Shown here: positions 1 through 5,191 of the stretch, piece by piece
Numbering within the stretch: the first letter of the stretch is position 1
Layout: the number at the start of each line of letters is the position of its first letter
From: CAXYVC01 sp964292295
GTDB lineage: Bacteria > Acidobacteriota > Holophagae > Holophagales > Holophagaceae
Direction: 5' to 3'
NCBI GenBank assembly: GCA_964292295.1
Contig: CAXYVC010000153.1
Span: 1 to 5,191, forward strand
Length of the DNA stretch: 5,191 nucleotides
The notes under the pieces: model-generated
The model's input: the letters and a program-made list of their open reading frames with translations, nothing else
Database searches by the model: none
Told to the model about the DNA's origin: nothing
Made by a program: the position numbers and the translations under genes

Positions 1-1143
1 GCCCGCGCCGCGCCGGGCGCGCCGGCGGCGCCGGTCCGCAGCCCGCCCTCGGCGTGAGGTCGCGAGAACGCCGAGGCCTGCGTGGACCAGGCGAAGGCTC
101 TGGGCTTCCCCCTCGTGGTCAAGCCCGTGGTGGGCCGGGACGGCAAGGGCATGCGCCTGGTGAAGACCTGCGCCGAGCTGCGCCGCGCGCTGCCCCGGGT
201 GAAGGGGGACGCCATCTTCAGCTTCTGGGACGAGCGCGTCTACCTGGAGAAGGCCCTGGTGCACCCCCGCTACCTGGAGGTGCAGATCGCCGGGGACAGC
301 CAGGGCAACGTCGTCTGCCTGTGGGAGCGCGAGGGCTCCGTCCAGCGCCGCTTCCAGCAGGTGGTCGAGGAGGCCCCGAGCCCCGCCGTGGGGCCGGAGC
401 TGCGCCAGAGGCTGGCGGACGCGGCCATCGCCATCGCCCGCGAGGTGAAGTACGTGGGCATCGGCACCGTGGAGTTCCTGCTGGACCACGAGGGGAACTT
501 CTACTTCCTGGAGATGACCTGCCGCATCCAGGGCGGCCACGCCCTCACCGAGTGGATCACCGGCCAGGACCTGGTGCGCTGGCAGATCGCCATCGCCCAG
601 GGCCAGCCCCTGCCGCTCACCCAGGACCAGGTCCCCCTCTGGGGCCATGCGCTCCAGTGCCGCATCAACGCGGAGGATCCCCTGCGCGAGTTCGCCCCCA
701 GCGCCGGCCGGCTCACCTACCTCCGGGTTCCCGAGGGGCGGAACCTGCGGAACGACAGTGGCGTCTATCCCGGCTGGGAGTTGAGCCCCTTCTACGCGCC
801 CATCATCTCCAAGCTCAGCACCTGGGGCCCCGACCGCGCCCAGGCCATCGAGCGCATGCACGCGGCCCTCGGGGAATACCGCATCGGCGGTGTGCGGAAC
901 AACGTGGCCTTCCACAAGGCCCTGATGGAGCACAAGCCCTTCCTCAAGGGCGAGCTCCACACGGGCATGCTGGACCACAGCTTCTGGAAGCAGAAGGGCA
1001 TCGGTCCCAACCTGAAGTTCGCGGTGGCCGCGGCCCTCTACGAGGAGCTGGAACTGGAGCAGCGCCGGGCCCAGCAGCCCGTGGCGCGTCCCGAGCGGCC
1101 CACGGAGGCGTGGAAGCTGGTCGGGAAGTTCAACCGTCTGTAG
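1..1143 (+). CDS. Biotin-carboxylase-like ATP-grasp protein, 5'-truncated, with altered active site
   Basis: This is the C-terminal part of a biotin carboxylase subunit (acetyl-/propionyl-CoA carboxylase type), which would normally carboxylate biotin on a carrier protein using ATP and bicarbonate. About 115 N-terminal residues lie outside the window. From base 82 the frame is open for 353 codons and aligns along its length with E. coli AccC: the ATP-grasp lysine (codon 121, AccC Lys159), YLEK (Glu201), VEEAPSP, GTVEF (Glu276), FLEM (Glu288), CRINAEDP, the NLR arginine (codon 748, Arg338) and the C-terminal biotin-carboxylase domain. Several catalytic positions differ: Tyr for His209, Phe for His236, Gln for Lys238, Thr for Asn290 and GG for Val295-Glu296 in RIQGGHALTE; the glycine loop reads VGRDGKGM. 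A TGA at 55-57 in this frame seems due to frame slips at about 33 and 57. The biotin carrier gene follows after 15 bp, suggesting an operon. Family assignment is sure; retained activity is doubtful. Confidence 0.88.
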
Positions 1144-1144
1144 C

Positions 1145-1158
1145 AGGTGGAAGGCGTT
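1145..1158 (+). promoter_or_regulatory. Ribosome binding site deciding the start of the biotin carrier gene
   Basis: AGGTGG (1145-1150) overlaps GGAAGG (1149-1154), placed 4 to 8 bases before the ATG at 1159. An in-frame GTG at 1147 lies inside this purine-rich motif and would have no ribosome binding site of its own, so ATG 1159 is the better start. The position directly after the upstream TAG (1141-1143) supports co-translation with the carboxylase-like gene. Confidence 0.6.
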
Positions 1159-1721
1159 ATGAAGCGGACACTGAGCATCGGCGAGGAGACCCACGAGCTG
1201 GAGATCCACCGCCACCAGGGCAAGGTCGTGATGGTGTGGGACGGGGAGGAGATCCCCGTGGACATCGTCAAGGTGGAGCCCACCTCCTACTCCGTCATCC
1301 TGGACGGGCACAGCGTGGGCGTGAACTGCGACCGCATGCGCACGGGGGACCCCGACCTCCACGGCTTCCGCATGAGCATCTACGACGGCGCCTACGAGTT
1401 CACCCTGCAGGACCCCCACAAGGCCCTGCTGGCCGAGGCCATGGCCCGTTCCAAGCACGCCGGCGAGGGCCTGATAAAGGCCCTGATGCCGGGCAAGGTG
1501 CTGAAGCTCTTCGTCCAGGAGGGCGAGGAGGTCGAGGAGGGCCAGCCCCTGCTGATCCTCGAGGCCATGAAGATGCAGAACGAGTACGTGGCCCCCGTGG
1601 CGGGCCGCGTGGCCCAGATCCAGGTGGAGGAGGGGCAGACCCTGGAGATCCACGCCCCCATCCTCACCCTGGAGCCCCTGCCCGCCAAGGCAGAGAAGGC
1701 GGAGTGGGCCCCCCCCTCTGA
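1159..1721 (+). CDS. Biotin carboxyl carrier protein (acyl-CoA carboxylase type)
   Basis: This is a carrier that presents covalently bound biotin to a carboxylase and a carboxyltransferase. The first ~100 residues are a beta-rich segment resembling the linker/BT region of propionyl- or methylcrotonyl-CoA carboxylase alpha chains. Residues 105-177 are a biotinyl domain with the consensus ALMPGKV and EAMKM; the acceptor lysine is residue 138 (codon 1570-1572), and the domain closes with APVAGRV and a final beta strand. The start is ATG 1159. In the raw frame the protein would run on to 2052 as an arginine/proline-rich tail that is plainly the antisense of the PQQ-repeat gene. Adding one C to the run of eight C at 1709-1716 makes the frame end at TGA 1719-1721, giving about 187 residues ending EWAPPL. 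I therefore place the end there and regard the C-run as a probable base-count error. Carrier identity is very sure; the acyl-CoA substrate is unknown. Confidence 0.88.
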
Positions 1722-2077
1722 CAGGAACGGCGGGCGGGGGAGGGGGGGGGCAGGACGCCCGCCGTGGCCCCGGCCTGGGCGGCCATCTGGGCCGAGACGT
1801 CCGCGTCGGCGGCCGAAGGCGACGCCCCCGCCAGGCTCAGGAAGCCCGTGCCGAGGCCGGGCAGGGGGTTCTTCCAGCGCAGCGCACCGGTCTCGGGGTC
1901 CAGGGCGTGCAGCTCCCCGCAGTGGGTGGCGTAGAGCTGGCCGTCCAGCAGGGTCACGCTGGTGTAGGCGTTGCCCCAGCTGCCGCTCGCGAGCTTGTGG
2001 CGCCAGAGCTCCCGGCCGTCCGAGGCGCGCAGGGCGAGAACCGTTCCGTTGAGGCCGAGGAAGAGGCGGTCGTGCAT
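1664..2077 (-). CDS. Small PQQ-repeat (beta-propeller-like) protein
   Basis: The protein has two PQQ/WD-like blade repeats: residues 11-28 (GTVLALRASDGRELWRHK) and residues 53-69 (CGELHALDPETGALRWK), followed by NPLPGLGTGFLSLAG. This pattern, a very short propeller followed by an alanine-rich tail (here residues 83-107), matches a family of small uncharacterised PQQ-binding-like proteins; two blades cannot close a propeller, so it presumably multimerises or is a fragment-like fold. No signal peptide is visible. The ATG at 2077 is preceded by AAAGGA about 6 bases upstream. It is on the same strand as, and 91 bp downstream of, the MCE gene. The C-terminal ~30 residues are uncertain: they cross runs of nine and eight identical bases and overlap the carrier gene by 58 bp before reaching TGA at 1664-1666. 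Function is not known. Confidence 0.72.
   Translation of the reverse strand: MHDRLFLGLNGTVLALRASDGRELWRHKLASGSWGNAYTSVTLLDGQLYATHCGELHALDPETGALRWKNPLPGLGTGFLSLAGASPSAADADVSAQMAAQAGATAGVLPPPSPARRSCQRGGPTPPSLPWRAGAPG
1732..1750 (+). other. Long G-tract cluster, potential G-quadruplex, between convergent genes
   Basis: Three G-runs of 3, 5 and 9 bases are separated by single C and A bases, directly after the probable stop of the biotin carrier gene. The nine-G run can supply two tracts, so four G3 tracts with short loops are available on the plus strand. On the minus strand the same bases encode the proline-rich tail of the PQQ-repeat protein. Folding is inferred from the tract pattern only. 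Such tracts are also typical places for base-count errors. Confidence 0.4.
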
Positions 2078-2129
2078 GGGGTGTCCTTTCGGAAGCGAGG
2101 CTGCCAGGAACCGGCTGCGCGGGCGACAG

Positions 2130-2169
2130 GCCGCCGTCGGGCCGGGCCGGGGAACCGCGCGACGGCGGC
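2130..2169 (-). terminator. GC-rich hairpin just after the MCE gene
   Basis: A perfect 10-bp inverted repeat, GCCGCCGTCG at 2130-2139 and CGACGGCGGC at 2160-2169, flanks a 20-base GC-rich loop. Its right arm touches the TAG stop of the MCE gene (2169-2171). There is no T-run after the stem on the minus strand, so it is not a canonical intrinsic terminator; it may be a U-less terminator or an mRNA 3' stabiliser, partly separating the transport operon from the PQQ-repeat gene. Confidence 0.4.
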
Positions 2170-3131
2170 TAGCGGGAGCCGGTCCGTGCCTCCACCCGGT
2201 CCTTGGCGGCGGCCTTCTCGGCGGCGCTGGGGGTGCCCCAGACCAGCCGGTTGGGCTTCGCCTTCAGGAGCTCCAGCAGCTCTTCCGCAGCGCGCAGGTC
2301 CCGCTGCAGGGCCTCCAGGCTCCCCTCCACCGGGCCTCCGGCCTTCAGGAGCCCGCGTGCCTCCGTGCCCAGGCCCTTCAGCTCGCCCAGCACCGTGGCG
2401 AGGTTGGCCACGATGGCATCCAGGTCTCCGGCGCGGCGGCGGGTGAGCTCCTGCAGGGCGGCCAGGCTCGTCTCCAGGCGCTCCAGGTCGCGGGTGGCCG
2501 CCTGGGCGGCGGCGTCGCCATGGCGGGCGAGGGTCTGGCCCTCCCGCGCCAGGGTGCGGAACTCGGTCAGGGTGCCGTCGAGGTTGCCCAGCACCTTCCG
2601 CAGCTCCGGGTGTTCCAGCAGGCTGCCCAGTCCCTTGGCCTTCACGTGTCCGCGAAGCTCCGTGAGCGTGCCGTTAAGGTTGCGCACGAAGGCCTCCATC
2701 TCGCCGATGAGGGCGGCCAGGCTGCCCGAGCTGGCGCCTTCCAGGACGTCCCCGGCCTGCAGGGGCACCGCGCGCTGGGCCTTGGGAGGGAGCGCCAGAT
2801 CCAGGTAGCTCCCGCCCAGCACCTTGGAGGTGACGATGCCCCGGGTGCCCCGCCAGAGCACGATGTCGGGGCGTAGGCCCAGGGTGGCCACGAAGCGGTA
2901 GTCCACGTCGCTGCGCTCCAGGTCGATGGCTTTCACCTGGCCCACGCGCAGGCCCTGGAGGAGCACCTCGGTGCCTACAGCCAGGTCGCTCACGTTCTCC
3001 AGGCGCACCTGTACCCTGCGCTCCTTCGTGAAGAGCGCCCGGAAGGCGCGGTGGAAGAGCAGCCCCCCGAAGAGGCCCGCCGCCAGCAGGACCACCAGAC
3101 CCACGCGCACGTCATCCCGATCGAAGCTCAT
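2169..3131 (-). CDS. mlaD: MlaD-like MCE-domain protein (lipid transport, substrate-binding part)
   Basis: MCE proteins form periplasmic hexameric rings anchored in the inner membrane and carry phospholipids or other hydrophobic substrates together with an MlaE permease and MlaF ATPase. The 320-residue product has a short cytoplasmic start, one transmembrane helix at about residues 9-27 and an MCE domain at about residues 38-114, with the typical VSDLAVGTEVLLQGLRVGQV and SKVLGGSYLDL motifs. It then has a long helical, probably coiled-coil region to about residue 290, which makes it much longer than E. coli MlaD (183 residues). Within it NLNGTLTELR (151-160) is echoed by NLDGTLTEFR (183-192). 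The end carries PNRLVWG, resembling the PxxLLxG close to the C-terminus of many long MCE proteins. ATG 3131 overlaps the TGA of the upstream ABC gene (ATGA), implying coupled translation; an in-frame upstream ATG at 3152 is rejected for this reason. The family is sure; the substrate is unknown. Confidence 0.92.
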   Translation of the reverse strand: MSFDRDDVRVGLVVLLAAGLFGGLLFHRAFRALFTKERRVQVRLENVSDLAVGTEVLLQGLRVGQVKAIDLERSDVDYRFVATLGLRPDIVLWRGTRGIVTSKVLGGSYLDLALPPKAQRAVPLQAGDVLEGASSGSLAALIGEMEAFVRNLNGTLTELRGHVKAKGLGSLLEHPELRKVLGNLDGTLTEFRTLAREGQTLARHGDAAAQAATRDLERLETSLAALQELTRRRAGDLDAIVANLATVLGELKGLGTEARGLLKAGGPVEGSLEALQRDLRAAEELLELLKAKPNRLVWGTPSAAEKAAAKDRVEARTGSR

Positions 3132-3796
3132 GCCTCCGCGTCCTCCATGCATCCGTCCCGGATCCGCAGCCTGCGCCAGGGGCCTTCGGGAACCCAGCCC
3201 TCGCCATCCACCACCAGCGCCGCCACGGCGGGCTGCGCCAGGCTGGACGCCAGGCAGGCCCGCGCCCGCAGGCGGAGCTCCCCCTCCAGGGGCTGGGGCG
3301 GGGCCGCCACCATCCAGAGCTCCGGCCCGAGCAGGGCGGCGCGCAGCAGGGCGCCCAGCCAGCGCTCCAGGGGCGCGAGGGCGTGGGGGCGGTGCCCGGC
3401 GAGGGTCCCCAGCCCTGCGGACACCAGGGCTTCCTTCGCGCGGGCCTCGGCCTCGCCGCGTCCCAGCCCCCGCAGGAAGCGCAGGGGCAGGGCGAGGTTG
3501 GCGCAGAGCCCCAGGTTCACCAGCAGGCCGCCCTCCGTGGGCACCCAGCCCAGGGCGCCCCGGGCGCGAAAGGGATGCTCTAGCGTGGTGGGCCCCAGGG
3601 GAAGGCCTCCCAGGCGAACGATGCCGGCCTCCGGCGCGAGGAGCCCCGCTCCTAAGCGCAGCAGGGCCTCCGCGGCGGGGCCCGGGGCCAGGAGCATCCG
3701 CCCGCCGGCGGGCAGGCTCCAGGAGAGGCGGTCCAGCAGCGGGCCGCCCTGGGGGGTGGCCAGCCGCACGCCTTCCAGTTCCAGCAGCTCAGGCAT
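3128..3796 (-). CDS. MlaF-position ABC protein with all ATPase motifs degenerate (pseudo-ATPase)
   Basis: This lies between the permease and the MCE gene, where the MlaF ATPase belongs, and its 222 residues align with MlaF along most of their length: LLDRLSWSLPAG (N-terminal strands), APEAGIVRLGG, GGLLVNLGLCANLALPLRF (the segment after the Q-loop) and LLRAALLGPEL before Walker B. The catalytic motifs are missing. Walker A (residues 38-47) reads PGPAAEALLR, with AAEA where GKTT should be. The Q-loop position (87-88) is TE. The LSGGM signature is LAPLE (140-144). The Walker B end MFDEP is MVAAP (162-166). The H-loop histidine is absent near residue 199. ATP hydrolysis by this protein is therefore not expected; a structural or regulatory role on the permease is inferred. 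The frame is intact, its start overlaps the permease stop (8 bp) and its stop overlaps the MCE start, so it appears maintained. A partner ATPase encoded elsewhere is possible. Confidence 0.85.
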   Translation of the reverse strand: MPELLELEGVRLATPQGGPLLDRLSWSLPAGGRMLLAPGPAAEALLRLGAGLLAPEAGIVRLGGLPLGPTTLEHPFRARGALGWVPTEGGLLVNLGLCANLALPLRFLRGLGRGEAEARAKEALVSAGLGTLAGHRPHALAPLERWLGALLRAALLGPELWMVAAPPQPLEGELRLRARACLASSLAQPAVAALVVDGEGWVPEGPWRRLRIRDGCMEDAEA

Positions 3797-4607
3797 AGAG
3801 CACCAGGGACAGGAAGGCGCTGGAGAGCAGCAGGGCCATGAGCGAGACCACCGCCGCGCGGGTGACGGCCTGGGGGATCTCCGTGCTGCTCTGCCTGACG
3901 CGGAAGCCGAAGGCCACGCAGAGCAGGGGGATGGCCGTGCCGAAGGCCAGGGCCTTGAGGGCGGTCACCGCCAGCTCCGCGCCGCCGATGGCCTCGCCCA
4001 GGGCTTCCAGGAAGGCCTGGAGGGAGAGGGGCCGCAGCAGCCAGGCCACGGCAAAGCCCCCGAGCAGGGCCGAGGCGTCCACGAGGACGACGAGGGTGAA
4101 GACCGACACGACGCCCCCCAGCAGGCGGGGGAGCAGGAAATACTGCACCGGGTTCACGCCCAGGGCGCTCAGGGCCGCAGCTTCGCCGCTCAGGCGCACG
4201 GAGGCCATCTCGGCGGCGATGGCGGTGCCGCTGCGGGCCAGCACGAGGATGCCCACCATGAGCGGCCCCAGCTCCCGGATCACCAGCTGGGCCAGGATGC
4301 GGCTCAGGGTGCGCTCGGCGCCGAGGGCGCTGAGCTGGCCGTAGACCTGGAGGATGGCGGTGCCGCCCAGCAGCAGGGCCGCCAGCAGGGCCAGCGGCAG
4401 GGCGTCCCAGGCCGTGAAGCGCACCTGCAGCTTCGTCTGGTCCAGCACCACGCCCAGGCGCTCCCGCCGCAGGGTCAGCCCGTGGCGCAGGGCCAGCCAG
4501 GCCAGCCAGCCCACGGCGCCCGTCTGCCCCAGGGCGCTGCGCAGGCCGCGGCCCACCGCGGCGGCGCTGCGCCGGGCGAGAGGGGGGCGTGGGGAGGCGG
4601 CGGACAT
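3789..4607 (-). CDS. mlaE: MlaE-like ABC permease (MCE-associated lipid transport)
   Basis: Inner-membrane permease that, as a dimer, connects the MCE ring to the cytoplasmic ATPase. The 272-residue product is close to the usual ~260. It has an amphipathic N-terminal region, then hydrophobic segments at about residues 68-90, 108-130, 160-190, 212-236 and 250-271. The family core is clear: IRELGPLMVGILVLARSGTA followed by AAEMASVRLSGEAAALSALG and VNPVQYFLLPRLLGG, corresponding to the REFGP...AE...E...P..PR region of E. coli MlaE; the end has FGFRVR and AVTRAAVVSL, as in relatives. ATG 4607 was chosen since it gives the expected length and the frame upstream is antisense to the pseudouridine synthase; no strong ribosome binding site precedes it. 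It is the first gene of the operon, whose other members overlap it in chain. No mlaB or mlaC homologue is seen here. In contrast to its ATPase neighbour, its motifs are largely preserved. Confidence 0.92.
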   Translation of the reverse strand: MSAASPRPPLARRSAAAVGRGLRSALGQTGAVGWLAWLALRHGLTLRRERLGVVLDQTKLQVRFTAWDALPLALLAALLLGGTAILQVYGQLSALGAERTLSRILAQLVIRELGPLMVGILVLARSGTAIAAEMASVRLSGEAAALSALGVNPVQYFLLPRLLGGVVSVFTLVVLVDASALLGGFAVAWLLRPLSLQAFLEALGEAIGGAELAVTALKALAFGTAIPLLCVAFGFRVRQSSTEIPQAVTRAAVVSLMALLLSSAFLSLVLYA

Positions 4608-4637
4608 GGGCAGGCTTCGAGAGGGTAGGCTTGAAGC
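4608..4637. promoter_or_regulatory. 30-bp divergent spacer between mlaE and the pseudouridine synthase gene
   Basis: Only 30 bp separate the two divergent start codons, so promoters must overlap each other or lie inside the opposite coding region. TAGGCT at 4626-4631 fits a TANNNT -10 element 6 bases before the plus-strand ATG (4638), which would make that transcript leaderless or nearly so. The reverse strand carries TACCCT (4627-4622), usable for mlaE with a leader of roughly 7-9 bases. GCTTGAAGC at 4629-4637 is a 4+1+4 inverted repeat, and AGGCTT occurs twice (4612-4617 and 4627-4632). No convincing -35 box is seen. All promoter assignments are weak. Confidence 0.3.
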
Positions 4638-5191
4638 ATGGCGCAGAAGAGCTGGAAATTCACCGTGGAGCCTTCCGAGGCCGGGCTGCGCCTGGACCAG
4701 CTCCTCTCGGAACACAGCGGCCTGAGCCGCCGCCGGGTGCGGGAGGCCCTGAAGCTGGGCGGCGTCCAGGCCGAGGGGCGGCGCATCCGGGTGGCTTCCC
4801 GCACCCTGAAGCCCGGCACCCTGGTGCGGCTGGCCATCGACGACAGCCTGGGCCCCCTTCCGGACCTGGACCTGGAGGTGCTCCACGAGGACGCCTGGCT
4901 GCTGGCCGTGAACAAGCCCGCGGGCATGGCCAGCCAGGGCACCCAGGCCTCGGACCGCCACGACCTCATGGCCCTCCTGGGGCGCCAGCGCCCGGGAGAG
5001 GCGCTGCACCTCCAGCACCGCCTGGACGCGGGCACCAGCGGCGTGATCCTCCTGGCCAAGGCCGGTGCGGGGGATCTGGGCCGCGCCTTCCAGGAGCGGC
5101 GCGTGCACAAGAGCTACCTGGCCCGCACCGCGACGCCCGTCGCCGCCTGCACCGTGGAGGCGCCCGTGGGGCGCCTGGGGAACACGGATCC
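4638..5191 (+). CDS. RluA-family RNA pseudouridine synthase, 3'-truncated
   Basis: Converts specific uridines in rRNA or tRNA to pseudouridine. The frame opens at ATG 4638 (MAQKSWKFTVEPSEAG) and stays open for 184 codons to the end of the window. Residues ~10-75 form an S4-like RNA-binding domain (LRLDQLLSEHSGLSRRRVRE, then GGVQ and LKPGTLVRL). The catalytic domain follows: LEVLHEDAWLLAVNKPAGM at about residues 79-97, and the RluA motif HRLDAGTSG with catalytic aspartate at residue 130 (codon 5025-5027), then VILLAKA and VHKSYLA. All of these key residues are present, in contrast to the two ATP-dependent proteins in this window. The C-terminal ~100 or so residues are missing because the window stops. 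It is divergent from mlaE. Which paralogue (RluA, RluC, RluD or another) cannot be told from this fragment. Confidence 0.92.
   Translation, partial: MAQKSWKFTVEPSEAGLRLDQLLSEHSGLSRRRVREALKLGGVQAEGRRIRVASRTLKPGTLVRLAIDDSLGPLPDLDLEVLHEDAWLLAVNKPAGMASQGTQASDRHDLMALLGRQRPGEALHLQHRLDAGTSGVILLAKAGAGDLGRAFQERRVHKSYLARTATPVAACTVEAPVGRLGNTD

Noticed and set aside
54..1721. Open frame of 555 codons on the plus strand across the carboxylase and carrier genes.
   Set aside because: It is an alternative frame with proline/arginine/glycine-rich translation and no family motif; it only matters because its first bases and its stop coincide with the suspected frame slips.
1722..2052. Arginine-rich C-terminal tail of the biotin carrier frame.
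   Set aside because: It is the complement of the PQQ-repeat gene and vanishes when one C is added to the 1709-1716 run.
3132..3152. Seven-residue upstream start for the MCE protein.
   Set aside because: ATG 3131 forms an ATGA overlap with the preceding stop and gives the usual short cytoplasmic start before the membrane helix.
3051..4628. Open frame of 525 codons on the plus strand.
   Set aside because: It is antisense to the mlaE, ABC and mlaD genes, which have clear family motifs; its translation is low-complexity Gln/Arg/Gly-rich, as expected for a GC-rich shadow frame.
4608..5108. N-terminal extension of the mlaE frame upstream of ATG 4607.
   Set aside because: It is antisense to the pseudouridine synthase gene, and MlaE proteins have the length given by ATG 4607.
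4475..5110. 211-codon minus-strand frame with Arg/Ser-rich translation.
   Set aside because: Shadow of the pseudouridine synthase and mlaE genes; no recognisable domain.
5186..5191. GGATCC at the last six bases, suggesting a cloning boundary.
   Set aside because: The same site occurs internally (675-680 and in the 3160s), so its position at the end may be chance and has no biological meaning.

Overview
This is a GC-rich bacterial chromosome fragment whose codons end almost always in G or C. It holds seven gene calls packed tightly together; no RNA genes, insertion sequences or CRISPR arrays were seen. The MCE/Mla lipid-transport genes imply a diderm (outer-membrane) bacterium. Overall flavour (split biotin carboxylase/biotin carrier pair, MlaE-MlaF-MlaD order, small PQQ-repeat protein) would suit an acidobacterium of the Holophaga/Geothrix type or a deltaproteobacterium-like lineage. 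That placement is an impression, not something the window proves.

Layout. (1) Bases 1-1721, plus strand: the C-terminal three quarters of a biotin-carboxylase-like ATP-grasp protein, followed 15 bp later by a biotin carboxyl carrier protein with an intact EAMKM biotinylation site. (2) Bases 1664-2077, minus strand: a small PQQ-repeat (beta-propeller-like) protein that converges on, and slightly overlaps, the carrier gene. (3) Bases 2169-4607, minus strand: an operon of MlaE-type permease, MlaF-position ABC protein and MlaD-type MCE protein, joined by start/stop overlaps of 8 and 4 bp. (4) Bases 4638-5191, plus strand: the start of an RluA-family pseudouridine synthase, divergent from mlaE with only 30 bp between the start codons and cut off by the window end.

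The most interesting signal is shared by two unrelated ATP-using proteins. The ABC protein between mlaE and mlaD keeps the family's length and overall alignment but has lost Walker A, Q-loop, signature, Walker B and H-loop residues, so it looks like a pseudo-ATPase inside an otherwise well-preserved lipid transporter. The biotin-carboxylase-like protein keeps the fold and several anchors but has substitutions at the positions of E. coli AccC His209, His236, Lys238, Asn290, Val295 and Glu296, while its neighbouring carrier keeps its biotinyl lysine. Both reading frames are otherwise intact, which argues for constrained proteins rather than decay.

The sequence also shows signs of indel-type errors: two probable compensating frame slips within the first 60 bases and one at a run of eight C at 1709-1716. 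These affect the ends of the carboxylase, carrier and PQQ-repeat genes but not the residues discussed above.
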